DNA of 64,000 nucleotides from assembly GCA_036874045.1 (NCBI GenBank), contig CM072345.1, positions 7,403,501-7,467,500 on the forward strand, in the 5' to 3' direction. The position numbers and the translations under genes are program-made. The notes below the pieces were generated by a model. It did not search any database. It worked only from the letters and a program-made list of their open reading frames with translations, and was not told where the DNA came from. Source of the stretch: Cymodocea nodosa. Its lineage: Eukaryota > Streptophyta > Magnoliopsida > Alismatales > Cymodoceaceae. Positions 53,660 to 64,000 of the stretch are shown here, piece after piece. Each line of letters opens with the position of its first letter. The first letter of the stretch is position 1.

Positions 53660-55899
53660 TTTTGGAGGGGAGGTGGTCCCTTCAAATCTAAGGAATCTAG
53701 AAGTTTTTATACTTGAAAATTTTTTTTTTAACTTTCTCTATACAAATAAAGAAGAAAATTTCCTTACTTTTAGATTTCTTAAGAATCCAATCTAACGTGC
53801 ACAAACCTCTTTAAAAGTTGTTTAAAAAAATTAAAAAAAAAACCCCCTTCCTTATTACATCATCTTTCAGTGTCTAATATTTTCATTCACATGGAACTTT
53901 CTGTAGTTAGTTCCTTTATATCACAACCTACTCCCATCCTTCCTCACCTCACATATTACTTTTATGAAATAACCCCTACCTTAGATGTTAACACTCTTTT
54001 AAACATCCTAGCCTGTACTTCCATCATCTACACATTTAAGAATTGATGCATACAATGTATTGGATGTTGGTCTTCTGAACCACACAGGTCATGGTGCATA
54101 CAAAGGGAACTTTCACCAGTGCGGAGGGAAAGAGAACTCCAGGTGGGGGTTCGTACATCCCCCCTCCGTATCATATGTTTGTGCAAAGAAGAAATAGAGG
54201 GAGATTGTTATTCTTCATTTTCATTGTATAAATAGCAACTATACAACTATACAAATGTCATTTCTCATCCTTCCTCCTTTGCAATAATGGTTGGAAATTT
54301 TCAACCCCAAGCACACCCAAAACCCTCCTCAACTCTTCCCCCCAACTGTCCGTCGCCTGACTCTTTCCTCTCGACGAGGAGCACACTGTAGTTGTCATCA
54401 TTAGAAGCTTCCCCCTCCCTTACAGCTGACAAAGTGATCGTTGTTGTCGCATCCTCCCCTTGCAAAGCGATCCTCTACTCACATTCAATCAACCGATCAC
54501 ATCCCAACAGGAAGGCAGGCGAAGCTCGTCCATCATGTTCCGCCCTTGACATGAAGCTCTATCGATCATGTCCCAATAAGAAAACCCTCGATTTGAAGCT
54601 TTTGTCTCTTCTACAACCTCTACGAGTCCATTTCTTCCGTCAACCAACGAATCGTTGGGTGAGCACCCTTGATTCAAAGTTCCACTCAATTTTTTATCTG
54701 CAATGTTAAGGTCATTCCGGTTCTAAAATGTTTTTTTTCTTCCTTAAGAATGGTTATGGATTTCTGTCAACATGATTGTTTGATGAATTGTATCTAGATT
54801 TGATGAATTATCAAAAGTTCACATTGTATCTAGGTTTTCTTTGCTGCTTTCAGTTTTCAAACGTACAACTTTCTGTAACTGTTACATTATTAAAAGATAT
54901 AGATAATTGTTACGTGATTGTTTCTATGTGGGAGAAAATGTAATCAATGGATGTGTCTTGTCACTTATTCACCCTTGCCTTGATTGGCCATTGGGTGGCT
55001 TTGTTGATCTGGCCATATGGTGTTTAAGCTGGTTAATTTTTTTTATAAGGGGAAGATCTGAACATCGTGGAAGATAAACACACACAGCCAACTAGTTTGC
55101 AATAGAGTATATCACACACTAGATTTTATATCAGACATGAGCACAATTTGTGGATTCAATACAACGAACAATGCTCATAAGTTGCAAAGAAAATGTGTCA
55201 TAAAAAATCAAGATTCCAGAGGACTGCAATAAACATTTGTCTAGATGTGATGGGTAAAATTATGATGTCTCTACTCCATGCATAGATCTAAACATTTGTC
55301 TAGGTGTCTTTACAAGTAAGATTGTTCACTAAACTCCAGCAACAGTAGCTCACGTCATAATCCTATTGTGTAAGATCAGTTACATGAATATATTTTTTTT
55401 CATATATCTGTATTTATAGTTAAATCTTTAGATAAATTATATAAATTTAAATCTTTTATCACAATTCTTAACTAAGTAGTTTAAACCTTAGTTTATTTTT
55501 TAAAATTTTTTCTACATTAATTAATTTCTCTTTTAACTAATGTATCCTTTGATTTCTTAAACATATGACTAAATTATCTAAGCCACCTAATCATTTTCAC
55601 AAGTGTTACATATTGAAAATTCATAACAGCTAGGCATTATTTAGAATGAAAAAATGCATAATATTAACGATTAAATGATGATTAATTGTAGAATATTTAG
55701 CTTATCATATGAGAATTAAGCTATTATGTTATAATTACATTATTATATACTTTAATGAAAGAATCTGCATAATTTCAGGAAATTAATGTTAATTAAGTAT
55801 ATTTTTGAACTGTCAGTAAATTACAAACTTTGAAATTCCTAAGTATCCAAATTTTCTGTTATTTCGAGGAGTTATATTGCATATACTAGACAGTTATAT
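53660..55899. other. Transposon-like intergenic DNA, no gene identified
   Basis: Short open frames are present (for example 54392-54709) but have no recognisable domain. C-rich text at 54290-54700 resembles an untranslated leader of an LTR element. The remainder is AT-rich. Confidence 0.4.
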
Positions 55900-57870
55900 T
55901 TTTAACAATAGAAGAATATTTTATTATTTCCTAGATTACACGTGTTGAAACATTAATGCACGACTTAAGTGGATTTTCATTAAGTTATCTAGTAACTATC
56001 CGAAATGCATCTGAGCATCGGATAGTTAGGTTTATAAGTATTCGAAATATCTAAACTCATTAAGTTAGAATTATGCATGTGTTGAATTTAAGTGCTTTAG
56101 TATATCATGTGAATTGTACATGTTTAACTCATTAAGTTAGTATAACTATACACGTTGAGTTAATGGAATATACATTGGAGTAACACGTTGTGTCAATGTT
56201 ATGTAGAAATAGGAAAAGTAACTTTCGGATAGTTAACGTTTCATTTTTGTCGAAGAGTTATGTTAAAAACTTGTATAGTTAAGTTATTTACACGTGTGTT
56301 TTTAATATTTTAAGTTGTCATGTGTTTTCCATCTACGTTTTGTAATGAAAATCAAAGAGTTAGATAACTATTCGAGTTTTTATTAGATAATTGTTCGATT
56401 TTTATAAAATGACTAACGAACAGATAAGTGTTTTATGTTCAGTCACGTGTTTTGCAGGTGCAAAAATAACTCGAAAAGTTATAGATAAGTGTTCGAGTTT
56501 TTACGGGACTTAAATGATAAATGTTCGACTAAAACGAAGACTAATGTGCCACTGTAGCAGTTGCAGAAACAAGAAATTTGAAGGAAAACCACGATTGCAC
56601 GTATCACATAGGAATTCACTTGTAGAATGAAGAAGAAATCACTATCGTTGATATAAATGAAGGAAATACAACCGATCATTTAAGCAAAAACAATTACTAC
56701 TGAAAGAAATATAAAAGAAGAGGAGAAAGATGAAGAAAAGGTGTGTGTGCAGAGGTGAAAGACCGTGCTAATTGCAGGAAGCGTTGGAAGTTCCTTGAAG
56801 CTTCACATTACCACCAAAATCACCAACCATCGAAGGTCTGTGAGGATACTTTCTTGATGTCGGGTCGATTCTAAGCCAAAACACGGTGACTAACAACCAC
56901 TATGAGGAGTGATCGCATTGTGGAAATGAAAGTCATTTTCACCAAGCACCGACTTATATCTCAGGATATCGTAAAGCTTCTAACCTTGGTTTCTGGTTGA
57001 TACCAATATGCTGAAGAGGAGATCATCTTATAATTCTGGATTCGCGATTCTATAGGGAGAGGAGGTAGGATTGTAAGTGATTAAGTTTTCAGTGGTGTAA
57101 TCACGTCGCATGTAGTAATAGAAGTTTTTAATATTGATAGAGATTTTTACATTTCACATTTCATTCATCTTCAGGAACATATCAAAATAAAAATACCAAA
57201 AACAACAAATTATCTATGTTTACATTTAGCATTTAAGTGTTGTATTATTTGTTTTGTATCGTGATTAATGTTATCATTGTTAGTATTGTGAATGTTTTAT
57301 GTTTGTTTGATTCAAAAAATAGAAAATAGTTTTACAGTTTACTAAAATTGATTCGTTCTAGATATTTAAAGATTTTAATGATTACTGTTTGAAATATCTG
57401 AATGTTAGTGTTACTTAATGATAAATCTAATATTAACTAACATTAAAGAGCTTAATTGATGTTATTTACAATATGTGGAACCACCCAATAGTTGGCAAAT
57501 TCCTCTGTAAATAGCAGTATTTAATTGGAAAGATAGACTCGTGGAGTTAACTTAAGTCCACGAGATTAGTCCGTTGAGTTAGCCCTAACTCTACAAACTA
57601 AATCCATTGTGTTAACCTTAACTCAATGGAGTGCTTAAATTGAATGCATATAAACTTCAATATAAAAATCGAAATAGTACACAATTCTTACTCAATCTCT
57701 GTGGGATCGATCTGTACTTGTACACAAATATAATATACACTATGCACTTGCAGTTAAAAATACAAATTGAAATTAATTTCTAACTTGTGTGAAATCTTGT
57801 TTATTTACTTTTAAAAGTAATTATTTATATAAGCATAAAAACAAACCAAACAAGGTTTTTGGTGCCACTT
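55900..57870 (+). mobile_element. Probable Ty3/gypsy-like LTR remnant with palindromic motifs
   Basis: The right end reads GTTTTTGGTGCC at 57856-57867, close to the TTTTTGGCGCC primer-site context of plant Tat/Athila-type elements, with the CTGTGGGATCGATC phrase that usually precedes it at about 57699. To the left lie inverted-repeat motifs at 57538-57564 and 57603-57630, and copies of TAACTATCCGAAA at 55992-56240 shared with the LTR at 63173. The left boundary and internal domains are not visible, so class assignment is tentative. Confidence 0.4.
57538..57630. repeat. Two adjacent hairpin-forming inverted repeats
   Basis: 57538-57564 pairs CTCGTGGA with TCCACGAG around GTTAACTTAAG. 57603-57630 pairs TCCATTG-GTTAA with TTAAC-CAATGGA. 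Both share a GTTAACcTTAA core, so they are diverged members of one palindromic repeat. Confidence 0.7.
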
Positions 57871-58736
57871 AACAAATAGAAGTTCACAAATCCAATACAG
57901 GCATCATGGATTTTTTAGTACTAATAGGCATAGGTTTGAACTCTAAGTAATCATGCCACTAATGAATATTTGTTATTGTAGCTGAAATAGGATCGTTGTA
58001 AGTGGGAGTTGGAGCTAGGGTAGGGTGGGAATAATGACGAGAATTAAGATTAGAAGAATATCAGATAAGCCAACAATCATACTTGAGGTAGAAACATTAG
58101 GATTATTCATTATAGTAAGAATAATAATGGCAGGAGTGACAAGAGTTGAAGCGATAGGAGTGATGTCAATAAAATGTGAGTAGAATTATTGAAGGAAGTG
58201 TTTGTTGTACAAATAGATGGAGGATGGAGGAGGAAGATGAGATGTTGATTGATGAGTCCAACTATTTGATTAAGATTTAGTAGTTGATATTGAGCCTTAT
58301 TTAAGGTGCCCATGGCAACAATTTTTGTTTTCCATAAAATTATGATAGGTTTCAAAACCATTGCTAGTAGTAATATTTTTCTATCGCAATCAAAATGTTT
58401 CTTGTCATTTCAATCATAAAATTTGGATGTTGTTTCATAGGCACCTAATGAATTTTATTTGCTCGACTAGATTCTTATCATAATTTGAAGATTCTCATGT
58501 GTATCATGAATTAATGTTCATTCATGCTTGATTTTGATCTCTCTTGCAAAACTAAATTTTTCCTGAATGTTTTATTATCTTGACTAGTTTGTTAAGAAGA
58601 TTTTTCTTAATTAGTTTTAATGATATATGAAAAATGTGGTAAACAAAGTCAAAGAAAATAAATATAAAAAAAATGTTGTAGGATATAAATCAACCAAGAT
58701 TTCAAAAAAAATAAGCAAAATCAAACAAAGAAGCAA

Positions 58737-60090
58737 GAATTAGTTTAAATATTTGTATTAATGTAATTTTGAATTATGAATGTCTTAGGCAAAATTTATA
58801 AATCTCTTATATGCTCTCTCATGCTAAAATCTTTATATAGGATACCTAGAATAATTATTTAAAATAGTATGAAATAGAGTCTAAGCACTCACTCTCTATG
58901 TGACAAAATTAGAATACTATTTTTGAAAAATGGTATATCAATTAGTGGGCCAAAGTGTAACCAAACTCTATATAAAAAATAACATACCTTAAATACCATT
59001 TGTTACTGGTATACCATTTTTTAAGATAGAAGTGCAACTATACTCTACTAATTTCTCAAAGATACAAAATAAGATTGTGATTCAAAAAAGATAATATCTA
59101 CAAATACATAATCATTTCTAGTGAGAGAATGAAAAGAGCAATATCCCATTTCTATTTTAGAATAGCTAATAAAAACACATTTTATTGACTAAGGTAACAC
59201 TTATTAAGATCAAGTAAAATATTCTAGACAAAGACAATACACTTAAATACTTTAAGAGATAGAAAAAACAACTCTACTTTAGGATGAAGGCAACAAAGAG
59301 ATAACACCCTTCCAAAAGGAGCTAAGAGCATTCTATAAAGAAGGGAAATAACAATAAAAATAACATTCAAAAAAAGGTATATAGGAATCATCATTTGTAG
59401 CATAATGATGCAAGCAATAACTAAGGTATATTGATGTTTTCATTTAGATAGACTATTTTGCTAAAAAGAGTGTGGACAAATAGTTTGATGAATAATACTA
59501 TGAGATATATGAAAAGAATTAAAATCTTTTGAAGAAATTCAGGAGCATTATTGATGCATAAACATTTTGGAGTAACAAAAAATTGAACTTTTATTTCAAA
59601 AATAAATTATTTCATAATATCCATAATATATTGTTGATCTTTAATAGATGAACCCACAAAGTTTTAGAATATTCATTAATGAAAATGATAAACTATTTGT
59701 AATTAAAAAAAGACAATACAACTAAGACTTTACATATCACAATGAGCTAAATCAAAATGACTCTTATTAGACACTAACTAAAATCATCTAAAGGTAGTAT
59801 AATGTTGCCTCCCCAACCAACACAACTCACAATCAAAAGGTAATACAAGTACCCATGGAAGAGCCTTTTAAAGTTGACGAGTAGGTAAACTCCCTCTCCA
59901 TACTTATAGCCCAAACCAATACTCTTCCTTATTTATAAGCCCTAAAAAGTGTAATGAAAATTATAAAAGATTATTGAACATGTCAACTAAATAATAATGA
60001 CATTAATGAAGAGTAAATTGAAGGGAGAAGTCAAATAAATAAAAAACTTTGTCCAATTTGAATTGGGAAGAGACTTGAGTGGCAACCTTT
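58737..60090 (-). mobile_element. Decayed Copia internal region (copy 1)
   Basis: Minus-strand translation shows Copia integrase text around 59430-59700: FINEYSKT, then IHQTICPHSF, a stop, then QN, matching the family's IHQTSCPHTPQQNG block. Stops are frequent. It is directly repeated at 61724-63172 and lacks an 82-bp segment that copy 2 has. No LTRs of its own were recognised. Confidence 0.7.
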
Positions 60091-61723
60091 CCATAATTAG
60101 AATATGAACAGTTGTTATCTATAATAACAAAAGTAATATTGCGTGAAATGTTGTCTATAGAGGATGTAACATCACTATAACACCTTAAGATGAAGAAAGC
60201 TAGGAGAAGACTTGGAATTACTACCTAATCTAATTGAGAAAGTAAAATAAGAAAAATATATATACAAGTACAAAGTAACTCTTATATGACATGTAAGACT
60301 ATGGTCTGTGAATCATGATTCTTGATAAGTGCTTTAGGTATATCTAGGAAAAGTGTTAACTTACACATTTGAATTATTCAACTTCTTACTTATCCTTATT
60401 AAGTTATAAGAGTTGCTAAGTCTTTTAAGGTGTGTATGGCTAATCTAAGGTTAAGTGAATTCTTATCATGGACTTAAATGTAAAAATTAAGAGGAGACAA
60501 GATAAATGGATCAAAGGAATGACATACAAAGTGTAAGTTGTGTTAAAGCAAGGCATGGTGGCAAGTAGTAGGGGAAGGTTCTCATGTATAGGCAACAAAA
60601 TGGAAAAGATTCAAAGTAGATAGGAGTAGGTGACATTTAGGTGACAAAGCAAAGTATGGGTGGTTGAGGGAAATGGTGTACACGCAAACAACGTGTAAAC
60701 GGGGAAGAGGATGACCAATTGTTGTAAGGGCTAAGTTCGTGTAGGAGTCTATGTGCAAGTGCAATTCATGGATGAAGTGCAAGTTAGTGTAGGGATAAGG
60801 GCACACATAATCTAGCAAACTAGGAAAATCCAAATGTGACTAATCAATTGGGTCTAATTGGGAGTGGCCAAGCTAAGCAAACCTAGAAATATAAGTACAA
60901 CTAATCAATTGGGTGCAATTGCTAGTGGCTAGGCTAAGCAAGTATAGAAATGTAGGTGTGACCTAGGTGCATATCAATTGCAATCAAGCATAGACCAAAG
61001 GTTGATTAAATGCAATTGGGGTGGTTGAGCACAAACCTCAATGAAGTTAGGATGCAATTAAGCTTGGATCTAAATCAATTAGGCACAAAGCCAATTAATT
61101 GGGTACAAGTCAAATTGAATGGATTTTAGCTAATTCAATTGAGTTTAAACTAGATTAATTAGAAATGAACCAATTAATCATGTTTAAGTCAAATTGTAGA
61201 AATTGGTTGGAATAAGGAGATAATAATGGGAAAATAGTACAATTGCATTAGTAGTGACATGAAGAACATGCTTCAATGATTGATGACCAACATTAAGCCT
61301 TGAAGTAGGGTGTCAACATTGGGTAGAGAATTCAAGTAAAAAAGTCTTATATTCCTAATATACAAGAAGAAGCGCTAGAGTTTGTAATTCAAGAACTCTC
61401 CTCCCTAGCTACTATAGCTCTACTCATATCTGAGGTGAAATAAAAAATTACAATGCTAGTGAAATCAATAGCTTGTAACTAAAGTAACTTGTCATAGTCA
61501 ACTTGCAAGGTAGTCACTATTAGAGAAACCTTTTTCAACACTTGTCATGTAGTTTATGTGACGATGGTATTCACAATGCTTCCATCCCCAATTGTCTACA
61601 TGGCCTCTATGACCTTTGCCACAACCTTTAGTAGCTATCATGGTGAAATGATCATTTGTATGAACATCTATACTTATTGAGACTCATAGGGCATGGGCAA
61701 AAATTGTTTTCAAATTTAATATG
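60091..61723. other. Spacer between the two Copia copies
   Basis: AT-rich and repeat-like, with a 61-bp duplication at 60839-60961 and many copies of CAATTGGG/TCAATTG phrases to about 61200. No gene seen. If the flanking Copia copies arose by tandem duplication, this spacer belongs to the repeated unit. Confidence 0.5.
60839..60961. repeat. 61-bp tandem duplication
   Basis: Units begin ACTAATCAATTGGGT at 60839 and 60900 and share GTGGC-AAGCTAAGCAA-type text. Degenerate further phrases follow to about 61200. Confidence 0.7.
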
Positions 61724-63172
61724 GAATTAGTTTAAAGATTTGTATTAATGTAATTTTGAATTATGTATGTCTTAGGCAAAAGTTGTAAATCTCTTATATG
61801 CTCTCTCATGCTAAAATCTTTATACAGGACACTTATAATAAATGTATATACTTAGAATAATTATTTAAAGTAGTATGAAATAGAGTCTAAGCACTCACTC
61901 TTTTTGCGACAAAATTAGAATACTATTTTTGAAAAATAGTATATCAATTAGTGGGCCAAAGTGTAACCAAACTCTATTGCAAAAATAACATACCTAATTT
62001 GTTATTGGTATACCATTTTTTAAGATAGAAGTGCAACTATACTATACTAATTTCTCAAAGATACAAAATAAGATTGTGATTCAAAAAAGATAATATCTAC
62101 AAATACATAATAATTTCCAATAAGAGAATGAAAAGAGCAATATCCCATCTCTATTTTAGAATAGCTAATAAAAACACATTTTATTAATTTAGGAGTTAAC
62201 TTATCAAGATCAAGTAAAGTATTCTAGACAAAGACAATACACTCAAATACTTTAAGAGATAGAGAAAACAACTCCACTTTAGGATGAAGGCAACAAAGAG
62301 ATATCACCCTTTCGAAGGGAGTAGAGAGCTTCCTATAAAGAAGAGAAATAACAATAAAAATAGCATTGAACCAAAGGTATTTAGGAATCATCATTTGTAG
62401 CTTAATGATTCAAGCAATAACTAAGGTATGTTGATGTTTTCATTTAGATAGACTATTTTGCTAAAAAGAGTGTGGACAAATAGTTTAACGAATAATACTA
62501 TGAGATGTATGAAAATAATTAAAATCTTTTGAAGAAATTTAAGAGCATTATTGATGCACAAATATTTTGGAGTAACAAAAAATTGAACTTTTATTTCAAA
62601 AATAAATTATTTCATAATATCCATAATATATTATTGATCTTTAACAAATGAACCCACAAAGCTTTAGAATATTCATTAATGAAAATGATAAACTATTTGT
62701 AATTAAAAAAAGACAATACAACTAAGACTTTAGATATCATAATGAGCTAAATCAACAGGACTCTTATTAGACACTAACTAAAATCATCTAAAGGTAGTAT
62801 AATGGTGCCTCCCTAATTAACATTACTCACAATCAAAAGGTAATACAGGTACCCATGGAAGAGCCTTTTAAAGTTGATGATAAGAAAGATGTCTAAAATG
62901 ATAGTGCTATAGGATAGAATACTTGAAGGTAGTCACCAATGCCACCAATCCATCTCAAACAAGTAGGTAAACTCCCTCTCCATACTTATAGCCCAAACCA
63001 ATACTCTTCCTTATTTATAAGTCCTAAAAAGTGTAATGAAAATTATAAAAGATTATTGAACACGTCAACTAAACAATAATGACATTAATGAAGAGTAAAT
63101 TGAAGGGAGAAGTCAAATACATAAAAAACTTTGTCCAATTTGATTTGGGAAGAGACTTAAATGACAACCTTT
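61724..63172 (-). mobile_element. Decayed Copia internal region (copy 2), interrupted by an LTR
   Basis: Closely similar along its length to 58737-60090, with the same integrase block and the same stop inside it. It contains an extra 82 bp (62881-62962). Similarity ends at 63172, exactly where a new LTR begins with TGTTAGGG. Confidence 0.72.
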
Positions 63173-63407
63173 TGTTAGGGCAGGTAGTATAGGTGTGGAG
63201 TATGCCACAAGAAGTCCAGGTTCAGTCGGAAGCTTGTTAACAATAAGTATCCGACAGATTTATATTTTCGGTAAGTTATCAAGCCTAAGTATCCGAAAAA
63301 TAAAGTTTTAGTTAGAGGCTTTGAGCTAACTATCCGAAAGTCAGAAGATTTCGGAGGGTTACTAGTTGTAACCATCTGGAATAACTTAAAGGATACTTAA
63401 GTGGACG

Positions 63408-63766
63408 TTTGGATAGTTATGAAGCTAAGTATCCGAAAGTCAGACACTTAAGTGGATGTTCGGATAGTTTGGTAGTAATTATCCGAAAATCATAAGTTTT
63501 CCAAAATGACTAAAGAAACACTTAAGTGAGTTTTCAGATAGTTAAGATAGTAACTATCCGAAAGACATGCAGTTTTCGGAGAGTTAACGACAGAACCTTT
63601 CGAAAGGACAAAGAGAGAGAAGTAAGTGATTTTTCGAACAGTTAAGTCTGTAACTATCCAAAATACCGAATCTCTTTGGTCAGTTAGACTGTTATAGTAA
63701 CGCCTGTTACAATAAATGAAGAAAGAAGAATTTTTTCAGATAATTAAGTCTGTAACTATTCAAAAT
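63408..63766. repeat. Five spaced palindromes in LTR U3
   Basis: Units near 63408, 63459, 63532, 63632 and 63735 each read TTCGGATAGTTA, about 6 bases, TAACTATCCGAAA, with 0-3 changes, and each could form a hairpin of about 12 bp. Half-units precede at about 63243, 63285 and 63328. Several are preceded by CACTTAAGTG(G/A). Confidence 0.85.
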
Positions 63767-63890
63767 ATTATAGATTTCGGAAAGATAAGAAGATAAGACT
63801 TCGAAATTGAGAGTCCCTTCTCCGAAGCTTTATTTCTCTACTATAATGGCTTGAATGTAATTAAAGGTTTATTAACCCTAAGTTGGGTAG

Positions 63891-63897
63891 TATATAA
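63891..63897 (+). promoter_or_regulatory. TATA box of the LTR promoter
   Basis: TATATAA, about 125 bases after the last palindrome and within the last 110 bases of the window, at the usual U3/R boundary position. The start site is inferred. Confidence 0.5.
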
Positions 63898-64000
63898 ACC
63901 TTTATGATGTTGTAAAACACTACAGTTGATTGTGTTGAAGCTCATAGAAGAACCATCAACTCTCTGTAGACGTAGGCTGTTGTTAAACTACGTAAATCCT

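Larger units (their letters stand above)
63173..64000 (+). mobile_element. LTR of a retrotransposon inserted in Copia copy 2 (runs off the window)
   Basis: Starts TGTTAGGGCAGG where homology between the two Copia copies stops. A TATA-type box is at 63891-63897, followed by R/U5-like text that includes GACGTAGGC...CTACGTAAATCC, common near plant LTR ends. The U3 part carries five palindromic units. The right end, primer site and internal domains lie outside the window, so Copia versus Ty3 cannot be decided. Confidence 0.65.

Noticed and set aside
54392..54709. 105-codon plus-strand open frame
   Set aside because: No domain, no splice partners and C-rich leader-like composition within a transposon zone; not supported as a gene.

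Overview
This window is nuclear DNA from a flowering plant. All protein genes are split by short AT-rich GT-AG introns, the products are plant-only families (a USP/kinase/U-box E3, a cellulose synthase-like D enzyme, a PIP1 aquaporin, a YODA-type MAPKKK), and the spaces between and inside genes are filled with LTR retrotransposons and tRNA-derived SINEs. The coding regions lack the extreme GC richness of grass genes. I lean weakly towards a non-grass monocot and would not name a species.

Layout. (1) 9-15484, plus strand: nine-exon gene for a U-box E3 ligase with USP and kinase domains (PUB33-like). Its 9.1-kb third intron holds a complete, decayed Copia element (3976-9642) in antisense orientation with a 5-bp target duplication. 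(2) About 16395-23778, plus: a gene with a leader intron and nine coding exons for a single-C2H2 zinc-finger protein I cannot name further. (3) 25992-30049, plus: six-exon CSLD gene, 1149 residues. (4) 31809-33148, plus: four-exon PIP1 aquaporin, 288 residues. Its first intron is only 63 nt and reads through in frame, and its third intron appears to be GC-AG. (5) 36804-48698, minus: eleven coding exons for a YODA-type MAPKKK of 902 residues, with a leader intron reaching about 51400 and probably a 3' UTR intron. Its introns hold a SINE and two Copia-like remnants, and one intron is GC-AG.

(6) From about 51600 to 64000 I find no host gene. This is a nested transposon zone: a Ty3-like LTR/primer-site remnant (about 55900-57870), two direct copies of a decayed Copia internal region (58737-60090 and 61724-63172), and a separate LTR that starts at 63173, interrupts the second copy and runs off the window. 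The U3 part of that LTR carries five spaced palindromes of the form TTCGGATAGTTA...TAACTATCCGAA. The same motif recurs 7 kb away around 55990-56240. This is the least conventional signal in the window.

The five host genes are not an operon or an evident pathway cluster. YODA (asymmetric division, stomata, embryo), CSLD (tip growth and cytokinesis walls) and PIP1 (water transport) are all growth related, but I see no sequence evidence of co-regulation. Exon boundaries were set by reading splice sites and frames by eye. All five models close in frame, but none was checked against transcripts.
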